Below are positions 1-9,635 of a stretch of DNA of 64,000 bases, in pieces. Under the pieces are notes generated by a model. That model was not told where the DNA came from and searched no databases. It saw only the letters and a list, made by a program, of their open reading frames with translations. The DNA comes from Ralstonia pickettii DTP0602 (GTDB lineage: Bacteria; Pseudomonadota; Gammaproteobacteria; Burkholderiales; Burkholderiaceae), in contig CP006667.1 of assembly GCA_000471925.1 (NCBI GenBank), positions 4,030,001 through 4,094,000 of the forward strand. Direction: 5' to 3'. The stretch's first letter is position 1. Each line of letters opens with the position of its first letter. The translations under genes and the position numbers were made by a program.

Positions 1-266
1 ATGAGCTCGATGCCGCCCTGCGCCTGAAGACCCCGCTGCTGGGTGTGAACAACCGCAACCTGCGCACCTTTGAGGTGTCACTGGACAACACGCTGGACCT
101 GTTGCCGCATATGCCGGCTGACAAGCTGGTGGTGACGGAATCGGGCATCCTCGGCCAGGCGGACGTAAAGCGCATGCGCGATGCCAACGTGCATGCGTTC
201 CTGGTAGGTGAGGCGTTCATGCGGGCGCCGGATCCGGGGGTGGAGCTGGCGCGGTTGTTTGCCTGA
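1..266 (+). CDS. trpC: Indole-3-glycerol phosphate synthase, C-terminal part
   Basis: Only the C-terminal 87 residues lie in the window; the reading frame is open from base 3 and stops with TGA at 264-266. TrpC closes the indole ring of indole-3-glycerol phosphate in cytoplasmic tryptophan synthesis. The fragment has the late TIM-barrel strands of the family: [10 protein letters not shown], then the phosphate-binding VTESGI loop, then [11 protein letters not shown]. The stop codon is three bases before the next gene, so the two are probably co-transcribed. The identification rests on the family motifs and is firm for a fragment. Confidence 0.9.
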   Translation, partial: ELDAALRLKTPLLGVNNRNLRTFEVSLDNTLDLLPHMPADKLVVTESGILGQADVKRMRDANVHAFLVGEAFMRAPDPGVELARLFA

Positions 267-269
267 GCG

Positions 270-899
270 ATGGCCCAGGAAATTGAACTCAAGCTGGCCG
301 TCCCCGACGCCGCCCTCTCCCCGCTGGCCGCCTGGCTCGACTCCAACGGCACGCCACAGGGCGAAGCCACCCTGCTCAACGTCTACCTCGATACGCCGGA
401 ACGTGACTTGGCGCAGGCGCGCGCCGCGCTGCGGCTGCGCCGCAAGGGCTCGCAGTGGCTGCAGACGCTGAAGACCGCCGGCAGCAGCCAGGCAGGCCTG
501 GCCACGCGCCATGAATGGGAAACCGAGATCGCTGGCGAAGCCATCGAACTGGAGCGCTTCCCCGCCGAAGCGCAGGCCGTACTGGCACCGCTGATCGGCC
601 GGCTGGCCCCCGTGTTCCGCACCGACTTCGTCCGCCGCACCTGGCTGGTCAGCCAGGACGGCGCACGCATCGAGGCAGCACTCGACACCGGCACAATCAT
701 CGCACCGGCCAGTGCCGCGCAGGAACGCATCCAGGAACTCGAACTGGAATGGCTCGACGGCGACGCCACCCAGGCGGCCGGCGCCCTGCGCGCCTTTGCC
801 GCACGGCTGGCCGGCATTGCAACGCTGGCGCCGTCCGATCTCAGCAAGGCCGCACGCGGCTACCACCTGGCAGGCATCGTCGAAGGCAAGGCGTCATAA
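270..899 (+). CDS. CYTH-domain protein (inorganic triphosphatase-like)
   Basis: A 209-aa cytoplasmic protein that begins with the CYTH signature EIELKL at residues 4-9. Alternating charged residues follow along the barrel (LNVYLDTPERDL, LRLRRKGSQWLQTLK, HEWETEI), as in triphosphate tunnel metalloenzymes that hydrolyse inorganic triphosphate with a divalent metal. The length fits a single CYTH domain with no CHAD domain. The start directly after the trpC stop is preferred because the EIELKL motif must be near the N-terminus. Substrate cannot be read from sequence; triphosphatase is the family default. Confidence 0.82.
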   Translation: MAQEIELKLAVPDAALSPLAAWLDSNGTPQGEATLLNVYLDTPERDLAQARAALRLRRKGSQWLQTLKTAGSSQAGLATRHEWETEIAGEAIELERFPAEAQAVLAPLIGRLAPVFRTDFVRRTWLVSQDGARIEAALDTGTIIAPASAAQERIQELELEWLDGDATQAAGALRAFAARLAGIATLAPSDLSKAARGYHLAGIVEGKAS

Positions 900-931
900 T
901 CGCGTTTTTCCTCGCCCCGCTTTCCCAACGC

Positions 932-1705
932 ATGCAAGCCGATCTCTTCGCCACCGACACCCACGCCCCCGGCGAGCCCGCGCCGACCGCCAGCCTGCAG
1001 GCCCAGGCCGACGCCCTGCCCGCCGCCTGGCGCGCGCTGCTCGATCCGTGCATCCAGGTGCCGGCGTGGCTGGAGCTGGCCGCCTTTGTCGATGGCGAGC
1101 GCGCCGCCGGCAAGCCGGTGTTCCCGCACCACGTCTTCCATGCGCTGCACCTGACGCCGCCCGACGCGGTCAAGGTGGTGATCCTGGGCCAGGACCCGTA
1201 CCACGGCACCGGCTCGGTCGGCGGCGTGGAGATGCCGCAGGCGCACGGGCTGGCGTTCTCGGTGCCGGAGGGCATCAAGGTGCCGCCCAGCCTGCGCAAT
1301 ATCTTCAAGGAAATCGCCGCCGAGTTCGGCGCGGACGGCAACGGCCCGCCGCGCACCTCCGGCAACCTGGAAGGCTGGGCGCGCCAGGGTGTGCTGCTGC
1401 TCAACACCGTGCTGACGGTCGAGCAAGGCCAGGCGGCGAGCCACGCCCGGCGCGGCTGGGAGGCGGTCACCGACTGCCTGATCCAGCATCTGGCAGCCAG
1501 CCGCCCGAACCTGGTGTTCATGCTGTGGGGCAGCCACGCGCAGGCCAAGAAGCCGCTGCTGGGCGACGGCCATTGCGTGCTGGAAGCGCCGCACCCGTCG
1601 CCGCTGTCGGCGCACCGCGGCTTCCTCGGCTGCGGCCACTTCCGCGAAGCCAACCGCTGGCTGGAGGCGCACGGCCGCGCGCCGGTCGAATGGACCGTCG
1701 CCTGA
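932..1705 (+). CDS. ung: Uracil-DNA glycosylase
   Basis: A 257-aa family 1 uracil-DNA glycosylase, which removes uracil from DNA to start base-excision repair. The water-activating loop GQDPYHG is at residues 86-92 (Asp88 catalytic), the uracil-binding LLLNTVLTV follows in mid-protein, and the DNA-intercalating HPSPLSAHRGF loop with the catalytic His is near the C-terminus. The ATG at 932 was chosen because it gives the usual length; the frame is open much further upstream but runs through the CYTH gene. It lies 32 bases after the CYTH gene on the same strand. Confidence 0.95.
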   Translation: MQADLFATDTHAPGEPAPTASLQAQADALPAAWRALLDPCIQVPAWLELAAFVDGERAAGKPVFPHHVFHALHLTPPDAVKVVILGQDPYHGTGSVGGVEMPQAHGLAFSVPEGIKVPPSLRNIFKEIAAEFGADGNGPPRTSGNLEGWARQGVLLLNTVLTVEQGQAASHARRGWEAVTDCLIQHLAASRPNLVFMLWGSHAQAKKPLLGDGHCVLEAPHPSPLSAHRGFLGCGHFREANRWLEAHGRAPVEWTVA

Positions 1706-1720
1706 GCGCGACTCCCCAGG

Positions 1721-1999
1721 CTAAATTGTCGGCCGGAACTCGAAGCCGGCAAACTCCCCTTCCCCAGGCCCGACCTCGACGAGCGTCACGCGCGCCTCCG
1801 GCGGGCCCGTTTCCATCCACGCTTGCATCGCTTCGAGCTGTTTGACCGTGCCGTGCGCCATCACCTCTACCGTGCCGTCGACCCGGTTGCGCACCCAGCC
1901 ACCCAGGCCGAGCTCGTCCGCCGCGTCGGCACAGGCGGCGCGGTAGCCCACGCCCTGCACGCGCCCATGCGCGACCATGCGCCAGGTTGCTTTCTTCAT
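1721..1999 (-). CDS. acyP: Acylphosphatase
   Basis: A 92-aa protein of the usual acylphosphatase length. It hydrolyses acyl phosphates such as 1,3-bisphosphoglycerate or acetyl phosphate in the cytoplasm. The phosphate-binding loop HGRVQGVGYR, with its catalytic Arg, and the catalytic Asn in GWVRNRVDGTVEV are both present. An in-frame ATG 21 bases upstream exists, but the inner ATG at 1999 gives the family N-terminus and is preceded by a purine-rich GGGAAAGG. The gene converges on ung with a 15-base gap. Confidence 0.9.
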   Translation of the reverse strand: MKKATWRMVAHGRVQGVGYRAACADAADELGLGGWVRNRVDGTVEVMAHGTVKQLEAMQAWMETGPPEARVTLVEVGPGEGEFAGFEFRPTI

Positions 2000-2207
2000 G
2001 GCCTTTCCCTTTGAGCGCACGCCGGCGGCGTACGCGAAGTGTCATCCACACCAAGTAAACTAGACCGCCATGCCGGGCGTTACCAAGGGATGCGCGCCGC
2101 CCGGCGTGAAGCCGGCGGCATGCGGGCTTTGCCATCGTCCGCCGGGCCGCGAACCGGAGCCGGGCCACAAGCCCTGGCCTCAAGCCGAGAAAGCCCGAGA
2201 AGCGCCC

Positions 2208-3962
2208 ATGATGCCACCCACCGACCGCCGCGCGGCCCAGCCCGCCCCCGGCTACGACAGCCAGCTGCTGCGCGCGCCGCCGAACCGCTTCGACCTGGCG
2301 CTGCTGCCGATCATCCTGGCCGTGATCGTGATGATCGCGTTCGCCGCGCAGCAGATGAGCGCGCCGTTCCAGCCCGACCAGCAGTTGGCGGTGCACCTGG
2401 AGGTCGCCTACCTGCCCTATTACCTGATGCGCACCAGCATCCGCATGCTCGCGGCGCTGGCGGCGTCGCTGCTGTTCTCGCTGGCATTTGCCGCGCTGGC
2501 GTCGAAGAGCCGCACCGCCGAAAAGGTGCTGGTGCCGGCACTGGATATCCTGCAGTCGATCCCGGTACTGGGCTTCCTGTCGATCACCGTGACCGGCTTT
2601 ATCGCGCTCTTCCCCGGCAGCCTGGCCGGCGTGGAATGCGCGGCGATCTTTGCGATCTTCACCTCGCAGGCCTGGAACATGGCGTTCAGCCTGTACCAGT
2701 CGTTCCGCACCATCCCGGGCGATTTGCTCGAAGCCGCGGCCATGTTCCGCTTGTCGCCGTGGCAGCGCTTCTGGCGGCTGGAAGTGCCGTTCGCCATGCC
2801 GGGCCTGCTGTGGAACATGATGATGTCGATGTCCGGCGGCTGGTTCTTCGTGGTGGCGTCCGAGGCGATCTCGGTGTCGGGCCACGATATCCGCCTGCCC
2901 GGCATCGGCTCCTACATCGCGCTGGCGATCCAGCAGCAAAACCTGGCCGCGATCGGCTGGGCGATCCTGGCCATGCTGGTCGGCATCCTGCTGTATGACC
3001 AGCTGCTGTTCCGCCCGCTGGTGGCATGGGCCGACCGCTTCCGCTTCGAGACGCTGGCGCAGGACAAGCTGCCGCAGTCATGGCTGCTGGACCTGCTGCG
3101 CCGCTCGGCGTGGGTCGGCGCGCTGCTGGCGCAGATGGCAGCGCTGGCCGCGCGCACCCTCGCCTGGGGCGGCCGCCGCCGTTCGCGTGGCGCGGTGCAG
3201 CCTGCCAACGCGAGCCGCGCGCAGTGGCTCGCCCGCGTGCGCGATGCCGTGATCGTGCTGGTGGCTCTCGCCGCGCTGCTGCGCGTGGGGTACTTTGTCC
3301 ATAGCGAGGTGGGCTGGGCCGAGGTCGGGCATGTGCTGTGGCTCGGCACGCTGACCATGGTGCGCGTGGTCGTGCTGATCGCGCTGGCCGCGCTGGTGTG
3401 GGTACCGATCGGCATCCGCATCGGCCTGAACCCGGACCTGGCCCGCATCGCCCAGCCGGTGGTGCAGTTCCTGGCGGCCTTCCCGGCCAACCTGATGTTC
3501 CCGCTGGCGGTGATGCTGATCGCACGCTTCGGGCTCAATCCGGAAATCTGGCTGAGCCCGCTGCTGATCTTCGGCACGCAGTGGTACATCCTGTTCAACG
3601 TGGTCGCGGGCGCCTGCGGCATCCCGACGGAACTCAAGCTCGCGGCGCGCAACTTCGGACTGCGCGGCTGGCTGCTGTGGAAGCGCTTCCTGATCCCGGC
3701 CGTGTTCCCCAGCCTGCTGACCGGGCTGGTCACCGCTGCCGGCGGCTCGTGGAATGCGAGCATCGTGTCCGAGTATGTAACCTGGGGCGACCGCACCATC
3801 GTCGCCACGGGACTCGGCAGCTATATCGCCGAGACCACCGCGCGCGGCGACTTCCCGCGCATCGCGCTGGGCATCGGCGTGATGGCGCTGTTCGTGGTCG
3901 GCTTCAACCGGCTGCTGTGGAATCGCCTGTATCAACTCGCGCAAGAGCGCACCCGCTTTTAA
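2208..3962 (+). CDS. ABC transporter permease, two fused membrane domains (NitT/TauT type)
   Basis: A 584-aa inner-membrane protein containing two binding-protein-dependent permease domains in one chain. The first half (about residues 20-280) and the second half (about 350-580) each hold several hydrophobic helices and an EAA-type coupling loop: EAAAMFRLSPWQRFWRLEVPFAMPG in the first half, ELKLAARNFGLRGWLLWKRFLIPA in shortened form in the second. A polar linker with an RRRSRG stretch joins them. It is followed seven bases later by an ATPase gene. No periplasmic binding protein gene lies next to it, so the substrate (nitrate, sulfonate, taurine and aromatic sulfonate systems use this family) cannot be assigned. 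The ATG at 2208 was chosen over further upstream codons because it starts the typical N-terminus. Confidence 0.85.
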   Translation: MMPPTDRRAAQPAPGYDSQLLRAPPNRFDLALLPIILAVIVMIAFAAQQMSAPFQPDQQLAVHLEVAYLPYYLMRTSIRMLAALAASLLFSLAFAALASKSRTAEKVLVPALDILQSIPVLGFLSITVTGFIALFPGSLAGVECAAIFAIFTSQAWNMAFSLYQSFRTIPGDLLEAAAMFRLSPWQRFWRLEVPFAMPGLLWNMMMSMSGGWFFVVASEAISVSGHDIRLPGIGSYIALAIQQQNLAAIGWAILAMLVGILLYDQLLFRPLVAWADRFRFETLAQDKLPQSWLLDLLRRSAWVGALLAQMAALAARTLAWGGRRRSRGAVQPANASRAQWLARVRDAVIVLVALAALLRVGYFVHSEVGWAEVGHVLWLGTLTMVRVVVLIALAALVWVPIGIRIGLNPDLARIAQPVVQFLAAFPANLMFPLAVMLIARFGLNPEIWLSPLLIFGTQWYILFNVVAGACGIPTELKLAARNFGLRGWLLWKRFLIPAVFPSLLTGLVTAAGGSWNASIVSEYVTWGDRTIVATGLGSYIAETTARGDFPRIALGIGVMALFVVGFNRLLWNRLYQLAQERTRF

Positions 3963-3969
3963 GGCTCCA

Positions 3970-5316
3970 ATGGCCGAGAACTTCAACCCAACTGCCGCCG
4001 CCCCTGCCGTGATCGAACTGCACGGCGTCGGCAAGATCTTCCGCACCGCCAGCCAGAGCGACCGCGCGGTGCTCGAAGGCGTCGACCTGACGCTGCGCGA
4101 GGGCGAGATCGTCGCCATGCTGGGCAAGTCCGGCTCGGGGAAGTCCACGCTGTTGCGCATCATGGCCGGTCTGGTCGGTGCCGATCGCGGCGAGGTGCGC
4201 TTTCGCGGCGAGCGTCTGGCCGGCACCGCCGAAGGCATCGCCATGGTGTTCCAGTCGTTCGCGCTGTTCCCGTGGCTGACGGTGCAGCAGAACGTGGAGC
4301 TGGGGCTCGAGGCGCAGGGCGTGCCCAGGGCCGAGCGCGAGCGCCGTGCCGAAGCCGCGATCGACATGATCGGGCTGGCCGGCTTCAACAGCGCACTGCC
4401 GCGCGAGCTGTCTGGCGGCATGCGCCAGCGGGTGGGCATTGCGCGCGCGCTGGTGACCGAGCCGGACCTGCTGCTGATGGACGAGGCCTTCTCCGCGCTG
4501 GACGTGCTGACCGGCGAGACCCTGCGCGACGAGATGCTCGAGCTGTGGGAAAGCGGCCGCGCCAATATCCGCAGCATCCTGATCGTCTCGCACAACATCG
4601 AAGAGGCGGTGATGATGGCTGACCGCATCGTCATCCTGTCGAGCGACCCGGGCCGCATCCGCGCCGAGGTGCCGGTATCCTTGCCGCGCCCGCGCAACCG
4701 CGACAGCGCGCAGGTGCGCGCGCTGGTCGACGAGATCTACGCGCTGATGACCGCCCCCGCTGCCGAAGCCCGCCTGCCGGCGCAAGCGCCTGCGCGCCAG
4801 ATCGGCTACCGCCTGCCCGACGCCGACATCAGCCAGATGGAAGCCATCCTCGACCTGCTGTGCGAGGCGCCCTTCGACGGCCGCGCCGACCTGCCGCACC
4901 TGGCCGACGAAGCCGGCCTGACCGACGACGAACTGCTGCCCGCCTGCGAAGCGCTGCAGCTGGTGCGGCTGGTGTCGATCGAGCGCGGCGACATCACCGC
5001 CACCGAGGCGGGCCGCGCTTACTACGCAGCCGAGCCTCAGCAACGCAAGGCAATGTTCGGCAAGCAGTTGCTGGGCAACGTGGCGCTGACCGCGCATATC
5101 CGCCGCGAACTGGAAGCGAGCGAGGCGGGCGAGATCGGCGAGGAACAGGTGCTGCGCGAGCTGGAGCAGTTCCTCAAGCCCGCAGAAGCCGAGCGCGTGC
5201 TGAGCGTGGCGATCGGCTGGGGCCGCTACGGCGAAATCTACGAGTACCGCTACAACAGCGGCATGCTGACGCTGCCCGAGGACGAGATGCCAGAAGCGCA
5301 GGCAAACGGCGGTTGA
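3970..5316 (+). CDS. ABC transporter ATPase with C-terminal AAA-associated domain
   Basis: A 448-aa ATPase that energises the permease encoded just upstream. The ABC domain occupies about residues 15-255: Walker A GKSGSGKST at 52-60, Q-loop FQSFALFPW, signature LSGGMRQRVGIARAL, Walker B LLLMDEAFSALD and the switch His in VSHNIEEA. The remaining 190 residues form an AAA-associated C-terminal domain starting near DISQMEAILDLL; this extra domain is seen in a subgroup of nitrate/sulfonate-type ATPases and may be regulatory. Its role here is inference. The gene converges on the FUSC gene with a 12-base gap. Confidence 0.88.
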   Translation: MAENFNPTAAAPAVIELHGVGKIFRTASQSDRAVLEGVDLTLREGEIVAMLGKSGSGKSTLLRIMAGLVGADRGEVRFRGERLAGTAEGIAMVFQSFALFPWLTVQQNVELGLEAQGVPRAERERRAEAAIDMIGLAGFNSALPRELSGGMRQRVGIARALVTEPDLLLMDEAFSALDVLTGETLRDEMLELWESGRANIRSILIVSHNIEEAVMMADRIVILSSDPGRIRAEVPVSLPRPRNRDSAQVRALVDEIYALMTAPAAEARLPAQAPARQIGYRLPDADISQMEAILDLLCEAPFDGRADLPHLADEAGLTDDELLPACEALQLVRLVSIERGDITATEAGRAYYAAEPQQRKAMFGKQLLGNVALTAHIRRELEASEAGEIGEEQVLRELEQFLKPAEAERVLSVAIGWGRYGEIYEYRYNSGMLTLPEDEMPEAQANGG

Positions 5317-5328
5317 GCCGCGCCGGGG

Positions 5329-7707
5329 CTAACCGCCTGCGCGCATCGCACGCCCGATGGCCCCGGTACGCAGCGCAATCTTGGCCGCATCCTCACGCAA
5401 CGCGCGCAGGCGGCGCTCCAGCACCGCGTTGGCCGGGCGGCCGGTGGAGCTGGAGGTAAGACCAGCCGCGTCGCTCGATTCGCCGGCCGCGGCCGCCTGC
5501 ACCAGCCCTTCGGTACGGCGCTTGTCGGCCGAGTCGGCCAGGCGCGCGCGGCGCTCGGCAGCGGCGTCTTCGGCGGCTTCGGCAACTGCTCCTGGCTCGG
5601 CAGCGTCCGCTGCTGCTCCGCTTGCCCTTGCGTCCGCCTCCTCCGTCGTCGGGGCCGCCTGCCTACGCTCGCCCGGCGCTGCCCGATTGCGAATAAAGCC
5701 CGCACCTTTGCCACCGCCGCGGTCATCCGCATGCAGCCGGTCGACGGCCAGCTGCAGACTGTGGCTGGCTGCCTCGGTAGCTTGCTCGATCGCGGCCTCC
5801 GCAGCCGGAATATCGAGCTCGTCATAATGCTGCCGCACCTGGATGCGCGCCGCCGCCACGTGCGCCGCCACCAGGTAGTTCTGCACGATAAAGCGGTTCA
5901 GGTTGTCCACCGCGCGGTGCCGGCTCTTGGGCTCGTCCAGCATGCGCTGGAACGACGAGATCAGCGCCGACAGGTGGTCCATGAACTGCTTGCGCTGCAC
6001 GCGGTAGGCAAAATCGTCCTTGGCCCGGCGCAGCAGCAGGTCGCGCGTGGCGGCGATATAGCGGCGGTTGGCCTGCAGCACGCCCTCCACCAGCTTGGGG
6101 ATGGCGCGGTACTCCCAGCTCGGCAGCACAAAGCTGAACAGCGAGGCGATAATGCCGCCGATCACCGTATCGACCAGCCGCTCGCCCGCCACCGTCGGGC
6201 TGCCCGGCATCAGCAGGTTGATCTGGATCAGCACCTGGATGCACGCGGCAATCGCGGTATAGCGGTACTTGATGGTGACGAACGCGGCGCTGGCCACCAG
6301 CGCCAGGAACAGCACGCCCAGCAGCACCAGCGGCTGGTGCACCACCTTCAGGATCCCGACCGCGACCACGCAGCCGATCAGCGTGCCGATCACGCGGTCG
6401 TTGTAGCGCTGCTTGGTCATGCTGAAGTTGGGCTTCAGGATGACGATGATGGTCAGCAGGATCCAGTAGCTGTGCGAGACATAGGGAAGATGGTTGGTGA
6501 TCCACAGCCCCAGCGCCACCGCCATCGAGATCCGCAGCGCGAAGCGGAATGCCGGCGAGCGCCAGTTCAGGTTCTCGCGCAGCACGCCGAATTCATACTT
6601 CTGGCGCGTCAGGAACGGCGTCATGTCGGAGCCCGGCAGCACCTTGGCCGGCTCCACCGGCGTGCGCGAGGCCTCGTGCAACTGGCCGATCAGCGTGATT
6701 GCACCGCGGATCATGTCCAGCGTCTCGGCCAGCGCGGTCATCGCCGCCGGGTTGATGTGGTGGTGGCGCAGCTGCGCGATCTCGGCCTCGACCGCGCGCA
6801 ACCCCTCGCGGTACTCCACCGTGGGGTACGAGGGGCGGCCGCGCGTGACCTCGTAGGCGATCTCTTCCACGTCCTTGCACATCAGGATCACCAGCCCGCG
6901 CAGGTGGTCCAGCACCGGCGTGCCGGCGAAGGTCTGGCGCAGCAGCGGGTAGTCGGTGTTGGTCGACAGGATGTACTCGTACAGGTCCAGCATGCGCAGG
7001 TGCACCTGCACCAGCAGCCCGTCGTGCGGGGTGCGGTTGCCGCGCAGCACCAGGTCGCGCGCGGCCTGCTGGCGCTCCGCCACCACGATCTGCTGGCGCA
7101 CCAGCTGGTTGAACTGCGCCTCGTAGTCGTTGCCGGCGTCGTAGAAGCCGGCCTTGATCTCGAGGTAGCCGGCCAGCTCGTAGAGCGATTCGGCCAGCAC
7201 CTGCTGCCTGGTACGGCGCTCGGTGATCCAGCTCACCAGCATCGCATAGCCGAGATAGGCCACTGCGCCGATGCTGAACAGCGCCGCATGCACCAGCGCG
7301 CGCTCCACCACGAAGTCCTCGTTGATCGTGAGCGTCATCACGAACAGCGCCGAGAACTGCAGCGGCAGCGTCTTGTTGCCGTACACCGTCATCATGGCGG
7401 CCATGAAGGTCACCAGCACCAGCACGAACGGCATCACGCGCGGGAACGGCGTGGTCAGCGCCACCACCAGCGTCACCACGCTGCACAGCAGCACGCTCGC
7501 CAGCATCTCGTTGAACTTGTGGTTCAGCGGGCTGGGCAGATCCATCAGGCTGGTGCACAGCGCGCCCATTGACACCACCATGGCGGTGGGCAGGTCGGTG
7601 AACTGCAGCGCGATCAGCGTGGCACCGATCACACCGGTGGCCGAGCGCAGACCCCGGTAGACGTAGTGCGAATACAGGAAGGTGCGGGGATCGTGCGCGT
7701 ATTGCAT
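5329..7707 (-). CDS. FUSC-family inner-membrane protein (YccS/aromatic acid exporter type)
   Basis: A 792-aa protein with two blocks of about five to six transmembrane helices (roughly residues 20-165 and 395-520) separated by a soluble domain of about 230 residues. This arrangement is that of the FUSC superfamily, which includes YccS, YhfK and the AaeB p-hydroxybenzoate exporter. The start ATG at 7707 gives MQYAHDPRTF, followed by the first hydrophobic stretch. The last 130 residues are a low-complexity Ala/Glu/Arg-rich tail, longer than usual for the family. No membrane-fusion gene accompanies it, so transport substrate and direction are unknown. Confidence 0.8.
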   Translation of the reverse strand: MQYAHDPRTFLYSHYVYRGLRSATGVIGATLIALQFTDLPTAMVVSMGALCTSLMDLPSPLNHKFNEMLASVLLCSVVTLVVALTTPFPRVMPFVLVLVTFMAAMMTVYGNKTLPLQFSALFVMTLTINEDFVVERALVHAALFSIGAVAYLGYAMLVSWITERRTRQQVLAESLYELAGYLEIKAGFYDAGNDYEAQFNQLVRQQIVVAERQQAARDLVLRGNRTPHDGLLVQVHLRMLDLYEYILSTNTDYPLLRQTFAGTPVLDHLRGLVILMCKDVEEIAYEVTRGRPSYPTVEYREGLRAVEAEIAQLRHHHINPAAMTALAETLDMIRGAITLIGQLHEASRTPVEPAKVLPGSDMTPFLTRQKYEFGVLRENLNWRSPAFRFALRISMAVALGLWITNHLPYVSHSYWILLTIIVILKPNFSMTKQRYNDRVIGTLIGCVVAVGILKVVHQPLVLLGVLFLALVASAAFVTIKYRYTAIAACIQVLIQINLLMPGSPTVAGERLVDTVIGGIIASLFSFVLPSWEYRAIPKLVEGVLQANRRYIAATRDLLLRRAKDDFAYRVQRKQFMDHLSALISSFQRMLDEPKSRHRAVDNLNRFIVQNYLVAAHVAAARIQVRQHYDELDIPAAEAAIEQATEAASHSLQLAVDRLHADDRGGGKGAGFIRNRAAPGERRQAAPTTEEADARASGAAADAAEPGAVAEAAEDAAAERRARLADSADKRRTEGLVQAAAAGESSDAAGLTSSSTGRPANAVLERRLRALREDAAKIALRTGAIGRAMRAGG

Positions 7708-7757
7708 GCAGCGGGGGCGGTTGCCTGCGGTGGCGGGTATTGCGTCGGGGTGCTACG

Positions 7758-9572
7758 TCACTGGCCCAGCCAGCGCGAGCGTGCCGCGTGCCGACCGCTC
7801 TCCAGCTTCACCTTGAACTGCGCCGCCGGCTCGCGCGCCAGCGTCACCGGCAGCACCTGCAGCTCGTCGCGACGGAAAGCGTGCAGCTCGACCCGATCGC
7901 CAGTGCGGTAGCGCGCCAGCAGCTTGTCGATCTGGCCGGGCGCGACGCGCAGGCCGTCGATGCCCACCAGCAGGTCGCCGGCGGACAGGCCCGCGGCCTG
8001 CGCCGCGCCGCCGTCGAACACCTGCGCCACGCGCACCCAGCCCTCGTCGCTCTTGACCTTGATGCCCAGCGCCGCGGTGCGCGCCGGCTTCTGCGCCTCG
8101 GCCTTGATGCCGATCGCCTTGAACAGCGCCGGCAGCGGCAGCTCCCCGGTGCCTTCGGTCAGCGAACGCAGCAGCGCGCCCAGGCGCAGGCCGGTGACTT
8201 CATCGAACAGCGCATAGACCTCGGCCTCGGTGACGCCGCGCTGCACCGCGCCCGACGCATAGAAGCCGCGCCCGTAGCGGCGCCACAGCGCGCGCATGAT
8301 GTCGTCCAGCGAACGGCGCCCGCGGGTCTTCTCGCGAATGGTCAGGTCCAGCGCCAGTGCCACCAGCGAACCCTTGGTGTAGTAGCTGACGATGGCGTTG
8401 GGCGCATTCTCGTCCTGGCGGTAGTACTTGGTCCAGGCGTCGAACGAGCTTTCGGCCACGCTCTGCTTGGTGCGGCCGTTGCCGCGCAGTACGCCGTTCC
8501 AGGTCTTGGCCAGCATCTCGACGTACTGCTCGTCGGTGATGCAGCCGGAGCGCACCAGCACCAGGTCGTCGTAGTAGCTGGTGAAGCCCTCGAACAGCCA
8601 CAGCAGCGGAGTGTAGGTTTCCTCCACCAGCCGGTATGGCACGAACGCGGCCGGCTTGATGCGCTTGACGTTCCAGGTGTGGAAATACTCGTGGCTGCAC
8701 AGCCCGAGGAAGGTGCGGTAGCCCTCGCTGGTTTCGCTGTCGCCGCGCACCGGCAGGTCATTGCGCGCGCACATCAGCGCGGTGCTGGCGCGGTGCTCCA
8801 GGCCGCCGTAGCCGTCGGTGGTGACCATCGTCATGAAGACGTAGCGGCGGTTGCTGTCGAGGAACGGCGCCTGCGCGGTCTTGGGCTCGAACAGCCGGAT
8901 CTGCGTCTCGCAGATGCGCTTCAGGTCGCGGCATACGCGCTCGATATCGAGTTGCGGCACGCGGCCGGTGAAGACCACATCGTGCTGCGCGCCGCAGGCG
9001 CGGAAGGTGGCGAGCTGGAAGGTGCCCATCTCGACGGGGTGGTCGACCAGCTCGTCATAGTCGGCCACCTGGTAGCGGCCAAAGCCGTAGCGTTTGGCGC
9101 CCTCGCGCCCCGGCGCTTCCGGCATTGCGGTGGCGACGCGCCAGTTGCGGTAGGCCTCGCCCGCTGGCGCGTGGATATCGACGGTACATGGCCGCTCGGC
9201 CTGCCCTTCCACGCACAGGAATACCGAGCTGGCGTTGAAGAAGCCGTGCGTGCTGTCCAGGTGCGCGGCGCGCACCGACAGGTCCCAGGCATAGACCTCG
9301 TAGCTCAGTGTCAGCGGGCCGTCGGCAATGCTGACGGGCGCGGCCTGCCAGCTCTGCTTGTCGAGCTTGGTCAACTCGACTTCGCGGCCGCCCGCATCGG
9401 CGCGGATGCGCACGATATTGCGGGCGAAGTCGCGGATCATGTAGCTGCCCGGGATCCAGGCCGGTAGCGAGAAGCGCTGGCCGGCGGGATCGGGCTCGCT
9501 CACCGTGACGGTGACGGCAAAGAGATGGGCTTCAGGCTGAAGCGGGGCGATGGCGTAGCGGATCGGCGTCAT
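7758..9572 (-). CDS. M61-family glycyl aminopeptidase with PDZ domain
   Basis: A 604-aa zinc metalloprotease of the M61 family. The zinc-binding HEYFHTWNVKRIKP (HExxH) is near residue 294, followed by the family's LWLFEGFTSYYDDL, which supplies the third metal ligand. A PDZ domain occupies roughly residues 500-590, with the SAGDLLVGIDGLRV-type carboxylate-binding core. The N-terminal 180 residues form the beta-sandwich seen in M61 enzymes. No signal peptide is seen. The inner ATG at 9572 was taken because the residues upstream of it look like shadow coding. Confidence 0.88.
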   Translation of the reverse strand: MTPIRYAIAPLQPEAHLFAVTVTVSEPDPAGQRFSLPAWIPGSYMIRDFARNIVRIRADAGGREVELTKLDKQSWQAAPVSIADGPLTLSYEVYAWDLSVRAAHLDSTHGFFNASSVFLCVEGQAERPCTVDIHAPAGEAYRNWRVATAMPEAPGREGAKRYGFGRYQVADYDELVDHPVEMGTFQLATFRACGAQHDVVFTGRVPQLDIERVCRDLKRICETQIRLFEPKTAQAPFLDSNRRYVFMTMVTTDGYGGLEHRASTALMCARNDLPVRGDSETSEGYRTFLGLCSHEYFHTWNVKRIKPAAFVPYRLVEETYTPLLWLFEGFTSYYDDLVLVRSGCITDEQYVEMLAKTWNGVLRGNGRTKQSVAESSFDAWTKYYRQDENAPNAIVSYYTKGSLVALALDLTIREKTRGRRSLDDIMRALWRRYGRGFYASGAVQRGVTEAEVYALFDEVTGLRLGALLRSLTEGTGELPLPALFKAIGIKAEAQKPARTAALGIKVKSDEGWVRVAQVFDGGAAQAAGLSAGDLLVGIDGLRVAPGQIDKLLARYRTGDRVELHAFRRDELQVLPVTLAREPAAQFKVKLESGRHAARSRWLGQ

Positions 9573-9635
9573 GGGCAGGATTGTAACGTCGGCGCTTGCA
9601 GGCAACGCCGACGCTGTTAAGCAAGGCGGCGCCGA

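Noticed and set aside
5731..7572. 613-codon open frame on the plus strand opposite the FUSC gene
   Set aside because: Gln/His/Arg-rich translation with no domain; it is the antisense shadow of a recognisable membrane protein in high-GC DNA.
7740..9467. 575-codon open frame opposite the M61 peptidase
   Set aside because: Low-complexity product and no ribosome site; the opposite strand encodes a full peptidase with HExxH and PDZ.
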